From Spirochaetaceae bacterium (GTDB lineage: Bacteria; Spirochaetota; Spirochaetia; DSM-27196; SKKC01): a DNA stretch of 15,577 nt. A program made the translations under genes and the position numbers. This document shows positions 1-6,289 of the stretch, one piece after another. Position 1 is the first letter of the stretch; every line of letters starts with the position of its first letter. The notes below the pieces were generated by a model. The model did no database searches. It saw nothing but the letters and a program-made list of their open reading frames with translations, and was not told where the DNA came from. The stretch spans positions 1 to 15,577 of the forward strand of contig PWGF01000401.1 in the NCBI GenBank assembly GCA_003554375.1. The letters run 5' to 3'.

Positions 1-2
1 AG

Positions 3-581
3 CAGAAGACGGATACGCCGTACTACCTCAGTCTCTCGGACTACATCGCGCCGAAAGGCACGGGCGTCGCGGATTACATCGGTGCGTTTGCCGACACTGC
101 CGGCTTGGGGTTGGATGCGATAGTACAGGAGTTTGAACGACAGCAGGACGACTACCAGAGCATCATGGCGAAAGTGCTGGCGGATCGATTGGCGGAAGCC
201 TTTGCCGAGTGTCTGCACGAGCGGGTCCGGAAGGAGCTCTGGGGATACGCGCCGGATGAGAATCTCAGTCCGGAGGATCTCCTCCATATCCGGTACCAGG
301 GCATTCGGCCTGCGCCGGGGTACCCGCCCTGCCCGGATCACACGGAGAAGCAGCTGCTGTGGGAGCTGTTGCAACCCGACCAGCGGATCGGCGTAAGGTT
401 GACCGAGAGTTGCATGATGGTTCCGCCGGCAAGCGTGAGCGCGTTCATGTACGCGCATCCGGACAGCAAGTACTTCTCGGTCGGGAAGCTGGCCAAAGAT
501 CAGGTGCAAGATTACGCACGGCGTAAGGGGATCGATGTGTCCGAGGCCGAGCGCTGGTTGCAGAGTGTGCTTGCATATTGA
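3..581 (+). CDS. metH: Cobalamin-dependent methionine synthase, C-terminal part (5' truncated by window edge)
   Basis: This is the C-terminal activation (AdoMet-binding) domain of MetH, the cytoplasmic enzyme that methylates homocysteine to methionine using methylcobalamin and methyl-tetrahydrofolate; this domain supplies AdoMet for reductive reactivation of oxidised cobalamin. The frame is open from base 3, so the gene begins upstream of the window. Family hallmarks are PYYLSLSDYIAPKG near the left edge, the AdoMet-binding signature RPAPGYPPCPDHTEK (about 309-353), and the closing YFSVGKLAKDQVQDYARRKG. About 192 residues are visible; the methyltransferase, folate and B12 domains lie outside. 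The stop at 579-581 is at the usual place for the family. The next gene on the same strand is lysA, 214 bases on. Family assignment is from motif recognition and is very secure. Confidence 0.95.
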   Translation, partial: QKTDTPYYLSLSDYIAPKGTGVADYIGAFADTAGLGLDAIVQEFERQQDDYQSIMAKVLADRLAEAFAECLHERVRKELWGYAPDENLSPEDLLHIRYQGIRPAPGYPPCPDHTEKQLLWELLQPDQRIGVRLTESCMMVPPASVSAFMYAHPDSKYFSVGKLAKDQVQDYARRKGIDVSEAERWLQSVLAY

Positions 582-795
582 CCCGGGCTAGTCGCGAACT
601 GCGGCGCGCTACCCGTTGCCCCGGCAGCCTCATACGTGGCAGGCTCAGGCCTCGGCTGGGCTTGCCGGGGACTAAGCTTGCCTGGGTTGGATTCGGCGCG
701 CAGCCGGCACTGTGGGCGCGCGGTGGCGTGCTGAGCTTAGCACATGACAGAACAGCGCTCGAATGGAGCGGCTCGAATGAGATGAGGTGAGGACC
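582..795 (+). promoter_or_regulatory. metH-lysA gap with strong inverted repeats (possible structured lysA leader)
   Basis: No gene is evident in these 214 bases. An 8-bp perfect inverted repeat, CCCCGGCA (619-626) with TGCCGGGG (663-670), encloses a smaller AGCCT/AGGCT stem. A second hairpin is GTGCT (728-732) with AGCAC (739-743). CTAAGCT (672-678) is exactly complementary to AGCTTAG (734-740), so alternative folds are possible. There is no T-tract, so these are not intrinsic terminators, and I see no lysine-riboswitch core. The lysA ribosome-binding site GAGGTGAGG is at 784-792. Confidence 0.35.
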
Positions 796-2061
796 ATGAC
801 GGAGAAGCCGTGCCCGCTTTCGCGGCCGGAGGTGGATGGGATTGTCGAGAGATTTCCTACCCCCTTTCATTTCTACGAGGAAGAGCGCATCAGAGAGACT
901 GCGCGTCGTTTCTCGAATGCTTTTGCTTGGGTGCCGGGTGGATACCGGAACTATTTTGCGGTAAAGGCGCTTCCCAACCCGCATGTGATGCGCGTTCTCC
1001 ATGAGGAAGGAATGGGATTCGATTGCAGCTCGTTGCCGGAGCTTCTTCTTTGCGAGCAGATCGGAGTAACCAGGGAGGAGCTGTTCTTCACGTCCAACGA
1101 TACGCCGGCAGAAGAGTTTCGGGAAGCCCGGCGGGTTGGCGCGAGGATCAACCTGGACGACATCAGCCACATTCCGTTTTTGGAGCGCGTTGCCGGCATC
1201 CCGGAATTTGCCTGTATCCGGTACAACCCCGGGCCGCTTCGCGAGGGAAACGCCATCATCGGAAGCCCTGAGGAGGCGAAGTACGGTTTCACGCGTGACC
1301 AGGTGATCGACGGCTACCGGCTTCTGCAGCGGAAAGGGGTGCGCCGGTTTGGGTTGCACACTATGGTGGCTTCCAACGAGCTGAATCCGGACTATTTCAT
1401 CGAAACCGCCCGGATGGTCTTCGAGCTCGCGGCGGAGATCCATGAACGGCTGGGTATCCGAATCGAGCTCGTGAACCTCGGTGGTGGCATCGGAATCCCG
1501 TACCGTCCCGATCAAGATCCCGCGGATATCGAGTACGTGAGCAACGGGATTCGGAAGCTGTACGGCGATATCGTGGTGCAGGGCGAGCTAGATCCCCTTG
1601 CCATAGCCATGGAGAACGGCCGTTGCATCACCGGTCCCCACGGGTATTTGGTGAGTCGAGTGCGGCACACCAAGCAGACCTACAAGCAATTCGTTGGGCT
1701 TGACGCTACGATGGCTGACCTCATGCGACCTGGTATGTACGGGGCCTACCATCACATAAGTGTTCCGGGGAAAGAGCACCTGCCGCTGGACGAGGAGTAT
1801 GACGTCACCGGGAGCCTCTGCGAGAACAATGATAAGTTTGCCATCGACCGGAAGTTGCCCAAGATCGAGGTCGGCGATTACGTAGTAATCCATGACACCG
1901 GCGCCCATGGCCACGCGATGGGGTTCAACTATAACGGTAAGCTCCGAGCAGCTGAGCTACTGCGGAGGCCGGACGGAAGCGTCCACCGGATCCGACGGGC
2001 AGAGACAGTTGAGGATTACTTCGCGACTCTGGATTTCACGCAGCTCGATGCCGAAGGATAG
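796..2061 (+). CDS. lysA: Diaminopimelate decarboxylase-type PLP enzyme (fold type III)
   Basis: A 421-residue cytoplasmic PLP-dependent decarboxylase of the alanine-racemase fold, most likely the last step of lysine synthesis (meso-diaminopimelate to lysine). The PLP lysine is K57 in NYFAVKALPNP. The phosphate-binding glycine loop is NLGGGIGIPY, and the C-terminal CEN..KFA and GDYVVIHDTGAHG stretches match the substrate-binding end of the family, followed by YNGKLRAAELL. Start: ATG at 796 is preceded by GAGGTGAGG with ideal spacing; the in-frame GTG at 787 lies inside that site and is less likely. Several motifs differ from textbook LysA: ENGR replaces EPGR, CEN replaces CES, TGAH replaces AGAY, and GLHTMVAS replaces the HxHIGS-like motif. 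It therefore belongs to a divergent LysA-like subfamily whose substrate should be tested. It may be co-transcribed with metH. Confidence 0.85.
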   Translation: MTEKPCPLSRPEVDGIVERFPTPFHFYEEERIRETARRFSNAFAWVPGGYRNYFAVKALPNPHVMRVLHEEGMGFDCSSLPELLLCEQIGVTREELFFTSNDTPAEEFREARRVGARINLDDISHIPFLERVAGIPEFACIRYNPGPLREGNAIIGSPEEAKYGFTRDQVIDGYRLLQRKGVRRFGLHTMVASNELNPDYFIETARMVFELAAEIHERLGIRIELVNLGGGIGIPYRPDQDPADIEYVSNGIRKLYGDIVVQGELDPLAIAMENGRCITGPHGYLVSRVRHTKQTYKQFVGLDATMADLMRPGMYGAYHHISVPGKEHLPLDEEYDVTGSLCENNDKFAIDRKLPKIEVGDYVVIHDTGAHGHAMGFNYNGKLRAAELLRRPDGSVHRIRRAETVEDYFATLDFTQLDAEG

Positions 2062-2097
2062 CGCGTGGGAAGAAGCCGGCGGTCAGGGTCAACTCGG

Positions 2098-2445
2098 CTA
2101 CCGGGCAAACCATATCTGGTGTAGCTGTGAGAGGAAGCTCTCCTCAGCTTCATTCTGGTAGCCGTCGGAAAAGCTCAGCGCCTTGAGTGTCTCGTACATA
2201 AAGCTCCGAGCGTCAGGGCGTTCCAACTCGGAGGCTATAGTCAAGAGATCCCGGTCGTTCCGAGCTTGTTCGTTGAACCGCTCGAGGTGCTCGTCCAACT
2301 CGTGAAAGCCAAGCTGGTCTCGGATGGAGTTGATTCGCTCCGCTTTCTCATCGGCGAACTCGCCCGAACGAAACAGTCGGGCGATGCAACCGGCAAGTAC
2401 GGTGCGTTCCTGGTGCGTCAAATCGGCAATTGTCATTCGTGCCAT
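2098..2445 (-). CDS. Small helical protein, TerB-like (hypothetical)
   Basis: A 115-residue acidic, all-helical cytoplasmic protein without signal peptide or membrane segment. The pattern LTHQERTVLAGCIARLFRSG, then a middle helix pair, then SFSDGYQNEAEESFL resembles the TerB/DUF533-type fold in spacing and acidic character, but I cannot confirm the conserved metal-binding acids, so the family is tentative. ATG at 2445 follows GAGAGGG with normal spacing. It lies 57 bases downstream of the EIIA gene on the same strand and is probably co-transcribed with it. Its stop faces the lysA stop across 36 bases; no clear bidirectional terminator is visible there. Confidence 0.6.
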   Translation of the reverse strand: MARMTIADLTHQERTVLAGCIARLFRSGEFADEKAERINSIRDQLGFHELDEHLERFNEQARNDRDLLTIASELERPDARSFMYETLKALSFSDGYQNEAEESFLSQLHQIWFAR

Positions 2446-2502
2446 GACGGTTTCCCTCTCATCTCGACTCTCTCTACTTTTTACGTGAATCAGGACGCCG
2501 GT

Positions 2503-3012
2503 CTACGCCGGATGCGTAAGCGCCGGCTTTCGTAATCGCTCGTTAAAGGCTTCGCTCAGTTTGCGCTCTATGATCTCCCGACACTCGCACTCCAGAAGCT
2601 CTTCCCTGAACACGTCATCACGCACTAAGCTAACAAGGGTGGAAAGGATCCTGAGGTAATCCATTTGCCGATCCGGATGGTTGGCCACGACGAAAAGCAG
2701 ATGCACCGGCTGCCCGTCGAGCGCGTCGAAATCGATCCCTATACGGGATACGCCAAGCGCAATCAGTGAATGAGTTACGTGCGGGGTACGGCCGTGTGCC
2801 ACTGCCACTCCGTGGCTTAGTCCGGTGGACCGGAGCCGTTCACGCGCGATAACCGTCTCGGCGAATCCGGCCGGGTCCAGATGGGGCACAGTACGAAACA
2901 CTGGAGACCGGAACACGACCTCTCGAATGGCGTCGTGCTTGTCGACGCTCTGGAGTTCCCGGATGACGCTTCCTGCTGCGAAGAAGCTCTGTTTCTCAAG
3001 TGGCCCCTTCAT
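2503..3012 (-). CDS. PTS EIIA (PtsN/fructose-type) domain protein
   Basis: A single-domain EIIA protein of about 169 residues. EIIA proteins accept phosphate from HPr or NPr on a histidine; stand-alone PtsN-like members are regulatory rather than sugar-transporting. The active-site region STGLSHGVAVAHGRT matches the family pattern ST-G-NGIA-PH-R, giving H73 as the phospho-histidine. The later GQPVHLLFVVANHPDRQMDYLRILSTL stretch is also typical. No EIIB or EIIC gene is in the window, which favours a regulatory role. Start: the frame is open to a TTG at 3039, but a good promoter (-10 at 3021-3026) would begin transcription about 3014, so ATG 3012 as a nearly leaderless start is preferred. It is followed by the TerB-like gene. 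Confidence 0.85.
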   Translation of the reverse strand: MKGPLEKQSFFAAGSVIRELQSVDKHDAIREVVFRSPVFRTVPHLDPAGFAETVIARERLRSTGLSHGVAVAHGRTPHVTHSLIALGVSRIGIDFDALDGQPVHLLFVVANHPDRQMDYLRILSTLVSLVRDDVFREELLECECREIIERKLSEAFNERLRKPALTHPA

Positions 3013-3020
3013 TTCCCAAT

Positions 3021-3050
3021 GTTGTACTCGGAAGTCCAATAACGCGTCAA
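3021..3050 (-). promoter_or_regulatory. Predicted sigma70-type promoter of the EIIA gene
   Basis: On the minus strand, TTGACG (-35, 3045-3050), an 18-bp spacer and TACAAC (-10, 3021-3026). The predicted start is about 3014, 2 bases before ATG 3012, implying leaderless translation. The -35 is one arm of an inverted repeat shared with the divergent plus-strand promoter. Confidence 0.5.
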
Positions 3051-3072
3051 CAGAGATTCAACTCATGTTGAC
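3046..3072. repeat. Inverted repeat joining the two divergent -35 boxes
   Basis: GTCAACA (3046-3052) and TGTTGAC (3066-3072) form a perfect 7-bp inverted repeat with a 13-base spacer. Each arm contains the TTGAC of one divergent promoter. The symmetry may be only back-to-back -35 boxes, or an operator controlling both directions. Confidence 0.45.
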
Positions 3073-3097
3073 ACTTACCGGTAAGACGCAATAGAGT
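3068..3097 (+). promoter_or_regulatory. Promoter of the leader/aminotransferase transcript, with 12-bp palindrome in the spacer
   Basis: A consensus -35 TTGACA (3068-3073), an 18-bp spacer and -10 TAGAGT (3092-3097, 4 of 6 consensus). The predicted start is about 3104. The spacer holds the perfect 12-bp palindrome CTTACCGGTAAG (3074-3085), a likely repressor site because a bound protein would block RNA polymerase. I see no other convincing promoter between here and the aminotransferase at 3364. Confidence 0.55.
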
Positions 3098-3105
3098 TCG
3101 CCGCA

Positions 3106-3219
3106 ATGTGCTTGGATAAGCAGAAATCCGCCGTGACGATGCCTCGCATCGCCGCAGCGGCGGCCGCAGCCGGTAAGGCGCGGGCCGCTGTGAATGGCCG
3201 GATTTCGTTCCGGGAGTAA
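3106..3219 (+). CDS. Putative 37-residue alanine-rich leader peptide
   Basis: ATG at 3106 opens a 37-codon frame ending at TAA 3217-3219. It carries seven consecutive alanine codons (GCC GCA GCG GCG GCC GCA GCC, 3151-3171) and three more just after, in GKARAA. The run covers the 5' arm of the 3155-3190 hairpin, which is where regulatory codons lie in classical attenuators such as trp, his and phe. The stop codon lies 29 bases before the terminator stem. The ATG is only about 2 bases after the predicted transcription start and has no Shine-Dalgarno site, so translation would be leaderless; internal starts at GTG 3133 or ATG 3139 also lack a good site. GC-rich DNA yields Ala codons easily, so translation is unproven. 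Confidence 0.4.
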   Translation: MCLDKQKSAVTMPRIAAAAAAAGKARAAVNGRISFRE

Positions 3220-3247
3220 GCCCGGAGAAGACGTAATCGGCGATTCA

Positions 3248-3280
3248 AGCCGCGGTCCGCCAAGGGGCCGCGGCTTTTTT
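3248..3280 (+). terminator. Intrinsic terminator in the aminotransferase leader
   Basis: Stem AGCCGCGGTCC (3248-3258) pairs with GGGCCGCGGCT (3265-3275) over 11 bp including one T-G pair, with a 6-base loop, followed by six T (3275-3280). There is no upstream plus-strand gene closer than lysA (ends 2061), so it serves the short leader transcript and lies 83 bases before the aminotransferase start. Confidence 0.8.
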
Positions 3281-3363
3281 GTGTACCGGCAGTGCCGGTG
3301 CCGCCGAGAGCTTGCGGTCCCCCGGCGGCGGGCCGCCTCATGGTCGCAAGGAGGAACGATACC

Positions 3364-4728
3364 ATGCGTAGGGAAATCGTACACGCAGGCTCTGGTCAAC
3401 TTCGATACATGATTCGAGAGATCGTGGAGTTTGCTCGTCACGTTCAGGAGCTGGGCCGGGAGATCGTCTGGGAGAACATCGGTGACCCGGTCCGGAAAGG
3501 CGAAGCGCCGCCGCAATGGATGAAGGATGTGGTGCGCGAGCTGGCAGCGGAGGACCTGGCGTACGCGTACTCGGATACCCCGGGTGAGATGGAGACGCGC
3601 CGTTTCTTGGCCGCGCGGGCCAACGAGCGGCTGGCCGGCATAACCGGGCCCACTGTGGACACGGACGATATCGTCTTTTTCAACGGCCTTGGTGATGCTG
3701 TTAACAAGGTCTATGGGCTCCTGCGGCCGCAAGCTCGCATTATTGGACCGAGTCCTGCCTATTCAACGCACTCGAGCGCGGAAGCCGCGCACTCCGGCTA
3801 CGAGCACCTGACGTATCGACTGGACCCGGAGCGGGGCTGGCTTCCCGACCTGGAGGAGATCGAGCGGACCGTCCGCTACAATCCCTCCATTGCCGGTATC
3901 CTGATTATCAACCCCGATAATCCGACCGGGGTTGTGTATCCCCCGGAGATTCTCGAGGGCTTTGTGGAAATCGCCCGGCGGTATGATCTCTTTCTCATCT
4001 GTGATGAAACCTATGCACATATCGTGTACGGGGGAGCCACGGAGACGCATCTGAATCAGGTGATCGGAGACGTGCCGGGTATGGCGATGCGGAGCATCTC
4101 GAAGGAGGTCCCGTGGCCCGGAGCTCGATGTGGTTGGATCGAAGTGTACAATCGAACGAGCGACCCGCAGTTCGCCACGTATATCGAAAGCATCGTTGCC
4201 TCCAAGCGCCTGGAGGTGTGTTCGACAACCCTCCCGCAACAGGCTATTCCCCGTATCATGGGGGATCAGCGCTACGAGGACTACCTTGCCGCGCGGAACG
4301 CTCAGTACGAGGCACGAGCTCGGGAGGCAAGCGAGGCGTTTGCAGGGACCTCGGGCGTGCGACTCCACACTCCCCAGGGCGGATTCTTCGCGACTGCCGC
4401 CTTCGATGAGTTGCCCCCGGACGGAGAGATCCCCATCGACGATCCGGCGATTCGGCACCTTGTGGAGGAGAAGGTGGCTGATGCGGACCCCGATGCGCGC
4501 TTCGTATACTATCTGCTCGGCGCGACCGGGATCTGCGTGGTTCCGCTTTCGGGATTCTGCTGCGACGTGCCGGGCTTCCGCATGACACTGTTGGAGAATG
4601 ACGACGCGACACGGCGGTGGACGTTCAACCGGATTGCAGCTGCAGTGGCCGAGTACCGCCGGAGTAGTGGTGCGACCGCGCAAGCCGTTTCGGACCAGGA
4701 GATAGCAACCTCAGGCGTTGCAGGGTAA
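3364..4728 (+). CDS. Class I/II PLP aminotransferase, AlaA/AlaT-like (glutamate-pyruvate type)
   Basis: A 454-residue cytoplasmic fold-type I aminotransferase. Landmarks in order: YMIREIVEFARHVQELG and WENIGDP (residues 15-42), INPDNPTG (182-189), CDETY with the pyridine-binding aspartate (D214), SISKEVPWPGARCGW with PLP lysine K247 and R255. The opening 'IR..V..A....G......NIG.P', the WLPDLEEI block and YIESIVASKRLEVCSTTLPQQAI follow the layout of E. coli AlaA, which makes alanine from pyruvate and glutamate; exact substrates are inferred. The C-terminus carries an extra Ser/Ala-rich tail of about 20 residues. ATG 3364 follows AAGGAGG (3348-3354) with a 9-base gap; the frame is open further up to 3292, but those codons lack a ribosome site. 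It is preceded by a terminator-bearing leader and so is probably controlled by attenuation. Confidence 0.85.
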   Translation: MRREIVHAGSGQLRYMIREIVEFARHVQELGREIVWENIGDPVRKGEAPPQWMKDVVRELAAEDLAYAYSDTPGEMETRRFLAARANERLAGITGPTVDTDDIVFFNGLGDAVNKVYGLLRPQARIIGPSPAYSTHSSAEAAHSGYEHLTYRLDPERGWLPDLEEIERTVRYNPSIAGILIINPDNPTGVVYPPEILEGFVEIARRYDLFLICDETYAHIVYGGATETHLNQVIGDVPGMAMRSISKEVPWPGARCGWIEVYNRTSDPQFATYIESIVASKRLEVCSTTLPQQAIPRIMGDQRYEDYLAARNAQYEARAREASEAFAGTSGVRLHTPQGGFFATAAFDELPPDGEIPIDDPAIRHLVEEKVADADPDARFVYYLLGATGICVVPLSGFCCDVPGFRMTLLENDDATRRWTFNRIAAAVAEYRRSSGATAQAVSDQEIATSGVAG

Positions 4729-4828
4729 ACGAGGAGGAGGGGGCCGGCGGCCCGGGAGCGGGCGGCCTGGTCCTCGATATCCCGGTGCCGGATGCCCCGG
4801 TCCCGTGCGGCCTCCGGCCTCTCGACGG

Positions 4829-5572
4829 TCAAGGCTGGGCTGAGGTGAGTCCCGGTGTCGTAATGGAGGTCCGCCGACATGGTTTCGTCTTCTTCCTGCG
4901 CGTGGTTGTCAAGGAAGTCTACAGAACCTTCAACGACCGTCCCCTCGGCGAGGTAACCGTCAAGGCGTCGTTCTTCTCCGGACTCCTCTTTGACTACCAG
5001 AGCCTCGGTTACGTCGATAGGTCCGGAGGCTGCGCCTTCGGCTTCGGCGTCGAAGACGGCGCCGTCCGTTCCGTCGCATGAACCGTGAGCCGAAACGTCC
5101 TCCAGCGACAGATCCAACAAGAGGATCCCCGACTCCGGTCCTCCCTCTTCCGGGGCAACTCCCGGGAGGTTTATCTCCTTGTTGCCGGAACCGTCGGCGG
5201 TGACCGTGAACGTTCCCTCGTCGTCGTCCCAGTCTTCCGGGTCTTCAGGGGTCCATTCGGTGTCGAGATTGTCGGCGGAACCGGTTCTCGAGCTCGGCAA
5301 ACGGCTCCGGCGCGTCGTCGTTGCTGCTGAAGTACACCGAAGAGAGGCGGGAAGCCACGCTTGAATCCGCGTCAGGCTCGGGATCAGGATCGGGCTCAAT
5401 TGTGACTGTCAAATAGGAGAGCTCGAGGAGGTCCATAAGGTTCGCAGGGACGCGAGTGCCCTCGGTCAGGCAGAAGGTATCATGGGCTGACAACGATCGC
5501 ATCTCGTTCCACAGGAACTCAGGTATCCGTGGTAACTCCTGGAGAGGTGCGATGTGTTGCCTCGCGATGGTG
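4829..5572 (-). pseudogene. Acidic, beta-rich hypothetical protein ORF broken by frameshift(s)
   Basis: Coding-like sequence on the minus strand split over frames. One frame, open from the methyltransferase poly-T run (about 5572) through ATG 5502, reads LSYLTVTIEPDPDPEPDADS and FSSNDDAPEPFAELENRF, then stops at 5245. From about 5285 the sense continues in another frame: NLDTEWTPEDPEDWDDDEG, GTFTVTADGSGNKEINLPG, GILLLDLSLEDVSAHG and further to about 4865. One indel near 5265-5285 joins the two. The second frame has no stop before running antisense into the aminotransferase; a further shift near 4865 would end it at TGA 4829-4831. Composition (Asp/Glu/Thr/Val, alternating beta pattern) resembles a secreted or surface domain, but no signal peptide is visible in frame. 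It is either a decayed gene or sequence error. Family not recognised. Confidence 0.45.
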
Positions 5573-6289
5573 AAAAAATCCGAAATTCGACGAGGCGTGC
5601 CGGACTACGCGAAGTCCTGCCCGCTTCAGCTCCTGTTCGAGGCCTCCCTCGATCAGCTGGACGGCAGTGGAATGTTCGGCATTCCAGGGACCGAAAGCAC
5701 CATCGAAGCACGCGCGACCCCAACCGGAGCGCGGGCGGTCCGGCTCCGACACGTAGAAGGAGCCTGAGGGTTTCGTGACCCTGCGGACCTCCGCGTAAAT
5801 CGCCTCTCTTCGCTCCGGCGAGATCTCGTGAAGGGCCCCGCTGATCACAACCTTGTCGAAGGAGGCCGACGGGTAGCCGGTTGCCGAGGCGTCTTTGACC
5901 GATAGCTCGACGTTCCTTCTCAGAAGCTGCGCCTTCAACCGGGCCACTCGGATCTGTTCCGGCGAGAGGTCGCTTGCCCATACGCAGCCGCGAACGCGCC
6001 TGGCCAGTCGGAGCGCTACCGAGGCCGTCCCGCAACAGAGCTCTGCTATCCGTTCGCCCGGGCGTGGATCGATAAGCCGTACAAAGGACGCGCGCCAACG
6101 CCAGACTCCGCCGATCAGAAGCTGCAGGAGGAAGACCAAGACATCGTAGAGGTACGCCCCGAGCCGGTAGTTCTCGGCGATGACATTGTCGCTGCGTGCT
6201 TGGTGGAGGGCCGTGGCAAGTTGTTCGGCATGCTCGTTCCGGCCGGCTTGAACAGGGCGATTAGGCCGATAAGCTCCATCACTCCGCAT
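5519..6289 (-). CDS. Class I SAM-dependent methyltransferase
   Basis: A 256-residue predicted methyltransferase of the UbiE/Methyltransf_11 type. SAM motif I is AELCCGTAS (82-90), followed by the acidic turn VWASDLSPEQI (103-113), a DASATGYPSASFDKVV block (133-148) and the post-motif strand KPSGSFYVSEP (173-183). An N-terminal hydrophobic stretch, LVFLLQLLIGG (51-61), may touch membrane or a lipophilic substrate. ATG 6289 follows GAGAGG and overlaps the regulator's stop by 11 bases; a longer in-frame reading to 6415 lies inside the regulator gene and is unlikely. The end is odd: after NFGFF the frame gives a non-family tail (HHREATHRTSP...), whereas one frame over reads FFTIARQ, the usual style of ending. 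The switch point is a six-T run. The substrate is unknown. Confidence 0.8.
   Translation of the reverse strand: MRSDGAYRPNRPVQAGRNEHAEQLATALHQARSDNVIAENYRLGAYLYDVLVFLLQLLIGGVWRWRASFVRLIDPRPGERIAELCCGTASVALRLARRVRGCVWASDLSPEQIRVARLKAQLLRRNVELSVKDASATGYPSASFDKVVISGALHEISPERREAIYAEVRRVTKPSGSFYVSEPDRPRSGWGRACFDGAFGPWNAEHSTAVQLIEGGLEQELKRAGLRVVRHASSNFGFFHHREATHRTSPGVTTDT

Larger units (their letters stand above)
3104..3281 (+). promoter_or_regulatory. Transcription-attenuation leader (candidate alanine attenuator or riboswitch) of the aminotransferase
   Basis: A transcribed leader of about 178 bases. Visible pairings: outer stem 3123-3130 with 3199-3206 (8 bp, GAAATCCG/CGGATTTC); hairpin 3137-3142 with 3146-3151 (CGATGC/GCATCG); hairpin 3155-3161 with 3184-3190 (CAGCGGC/GCCGCTG); hairpin 3210-3214 with 3221-3225 (CCGGG/CCCGG); and the intrinsic terminator stem 3248-3258 with 3265-3275. 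A competing 9-bp pairing, GCGGGCCGC (3180-3188) with GCGGTCCGC (3252-3260, one G-U), would break both the 3155-3190 hairpin and the terminator, acting as an antiterminator. The same segment encodes a short peptide with seven consecutive Ala codons. The pairings are read directly; the switching mechanism is inference. Confidence 0.6.

Noticed and set aside
757..779. Direct repeat GCTCGAATG twice, 14 bases apart, before lysA
   Set aside because: Two short copies only; no support for a binding site or element boundary.
445..1515. Long minus-strand open frame (356 codons) opposite metH end and lysA
   Set aside because: Antisense to two well-recognised genes; Arg/Pro/His-rich with no family pattern, a GC-rich shadow.
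3300..3329. GCCGCCG/CGGCGGC hairpin between the terminator and the aminotransferase
   Set aside because: No T-tract, upstream of an intact ribosome site; probably only GC-rich sequence.
4732..4745. Very purine-rich GAGGAGGAGG stretch after the aminotransferase stop, resembling a ribosome site
   Set aside because: No start codon at a usable distance and the plus-strand frames beyond lack protein character.
4509..4828. Minus-strand reading that continues the acidic ORF into the aminotransferase gene
   Set aside because: Sequence becomes Arg/Ala-rich and lies antisense to a conserved enzyme; the open frame is probably fortuitous.
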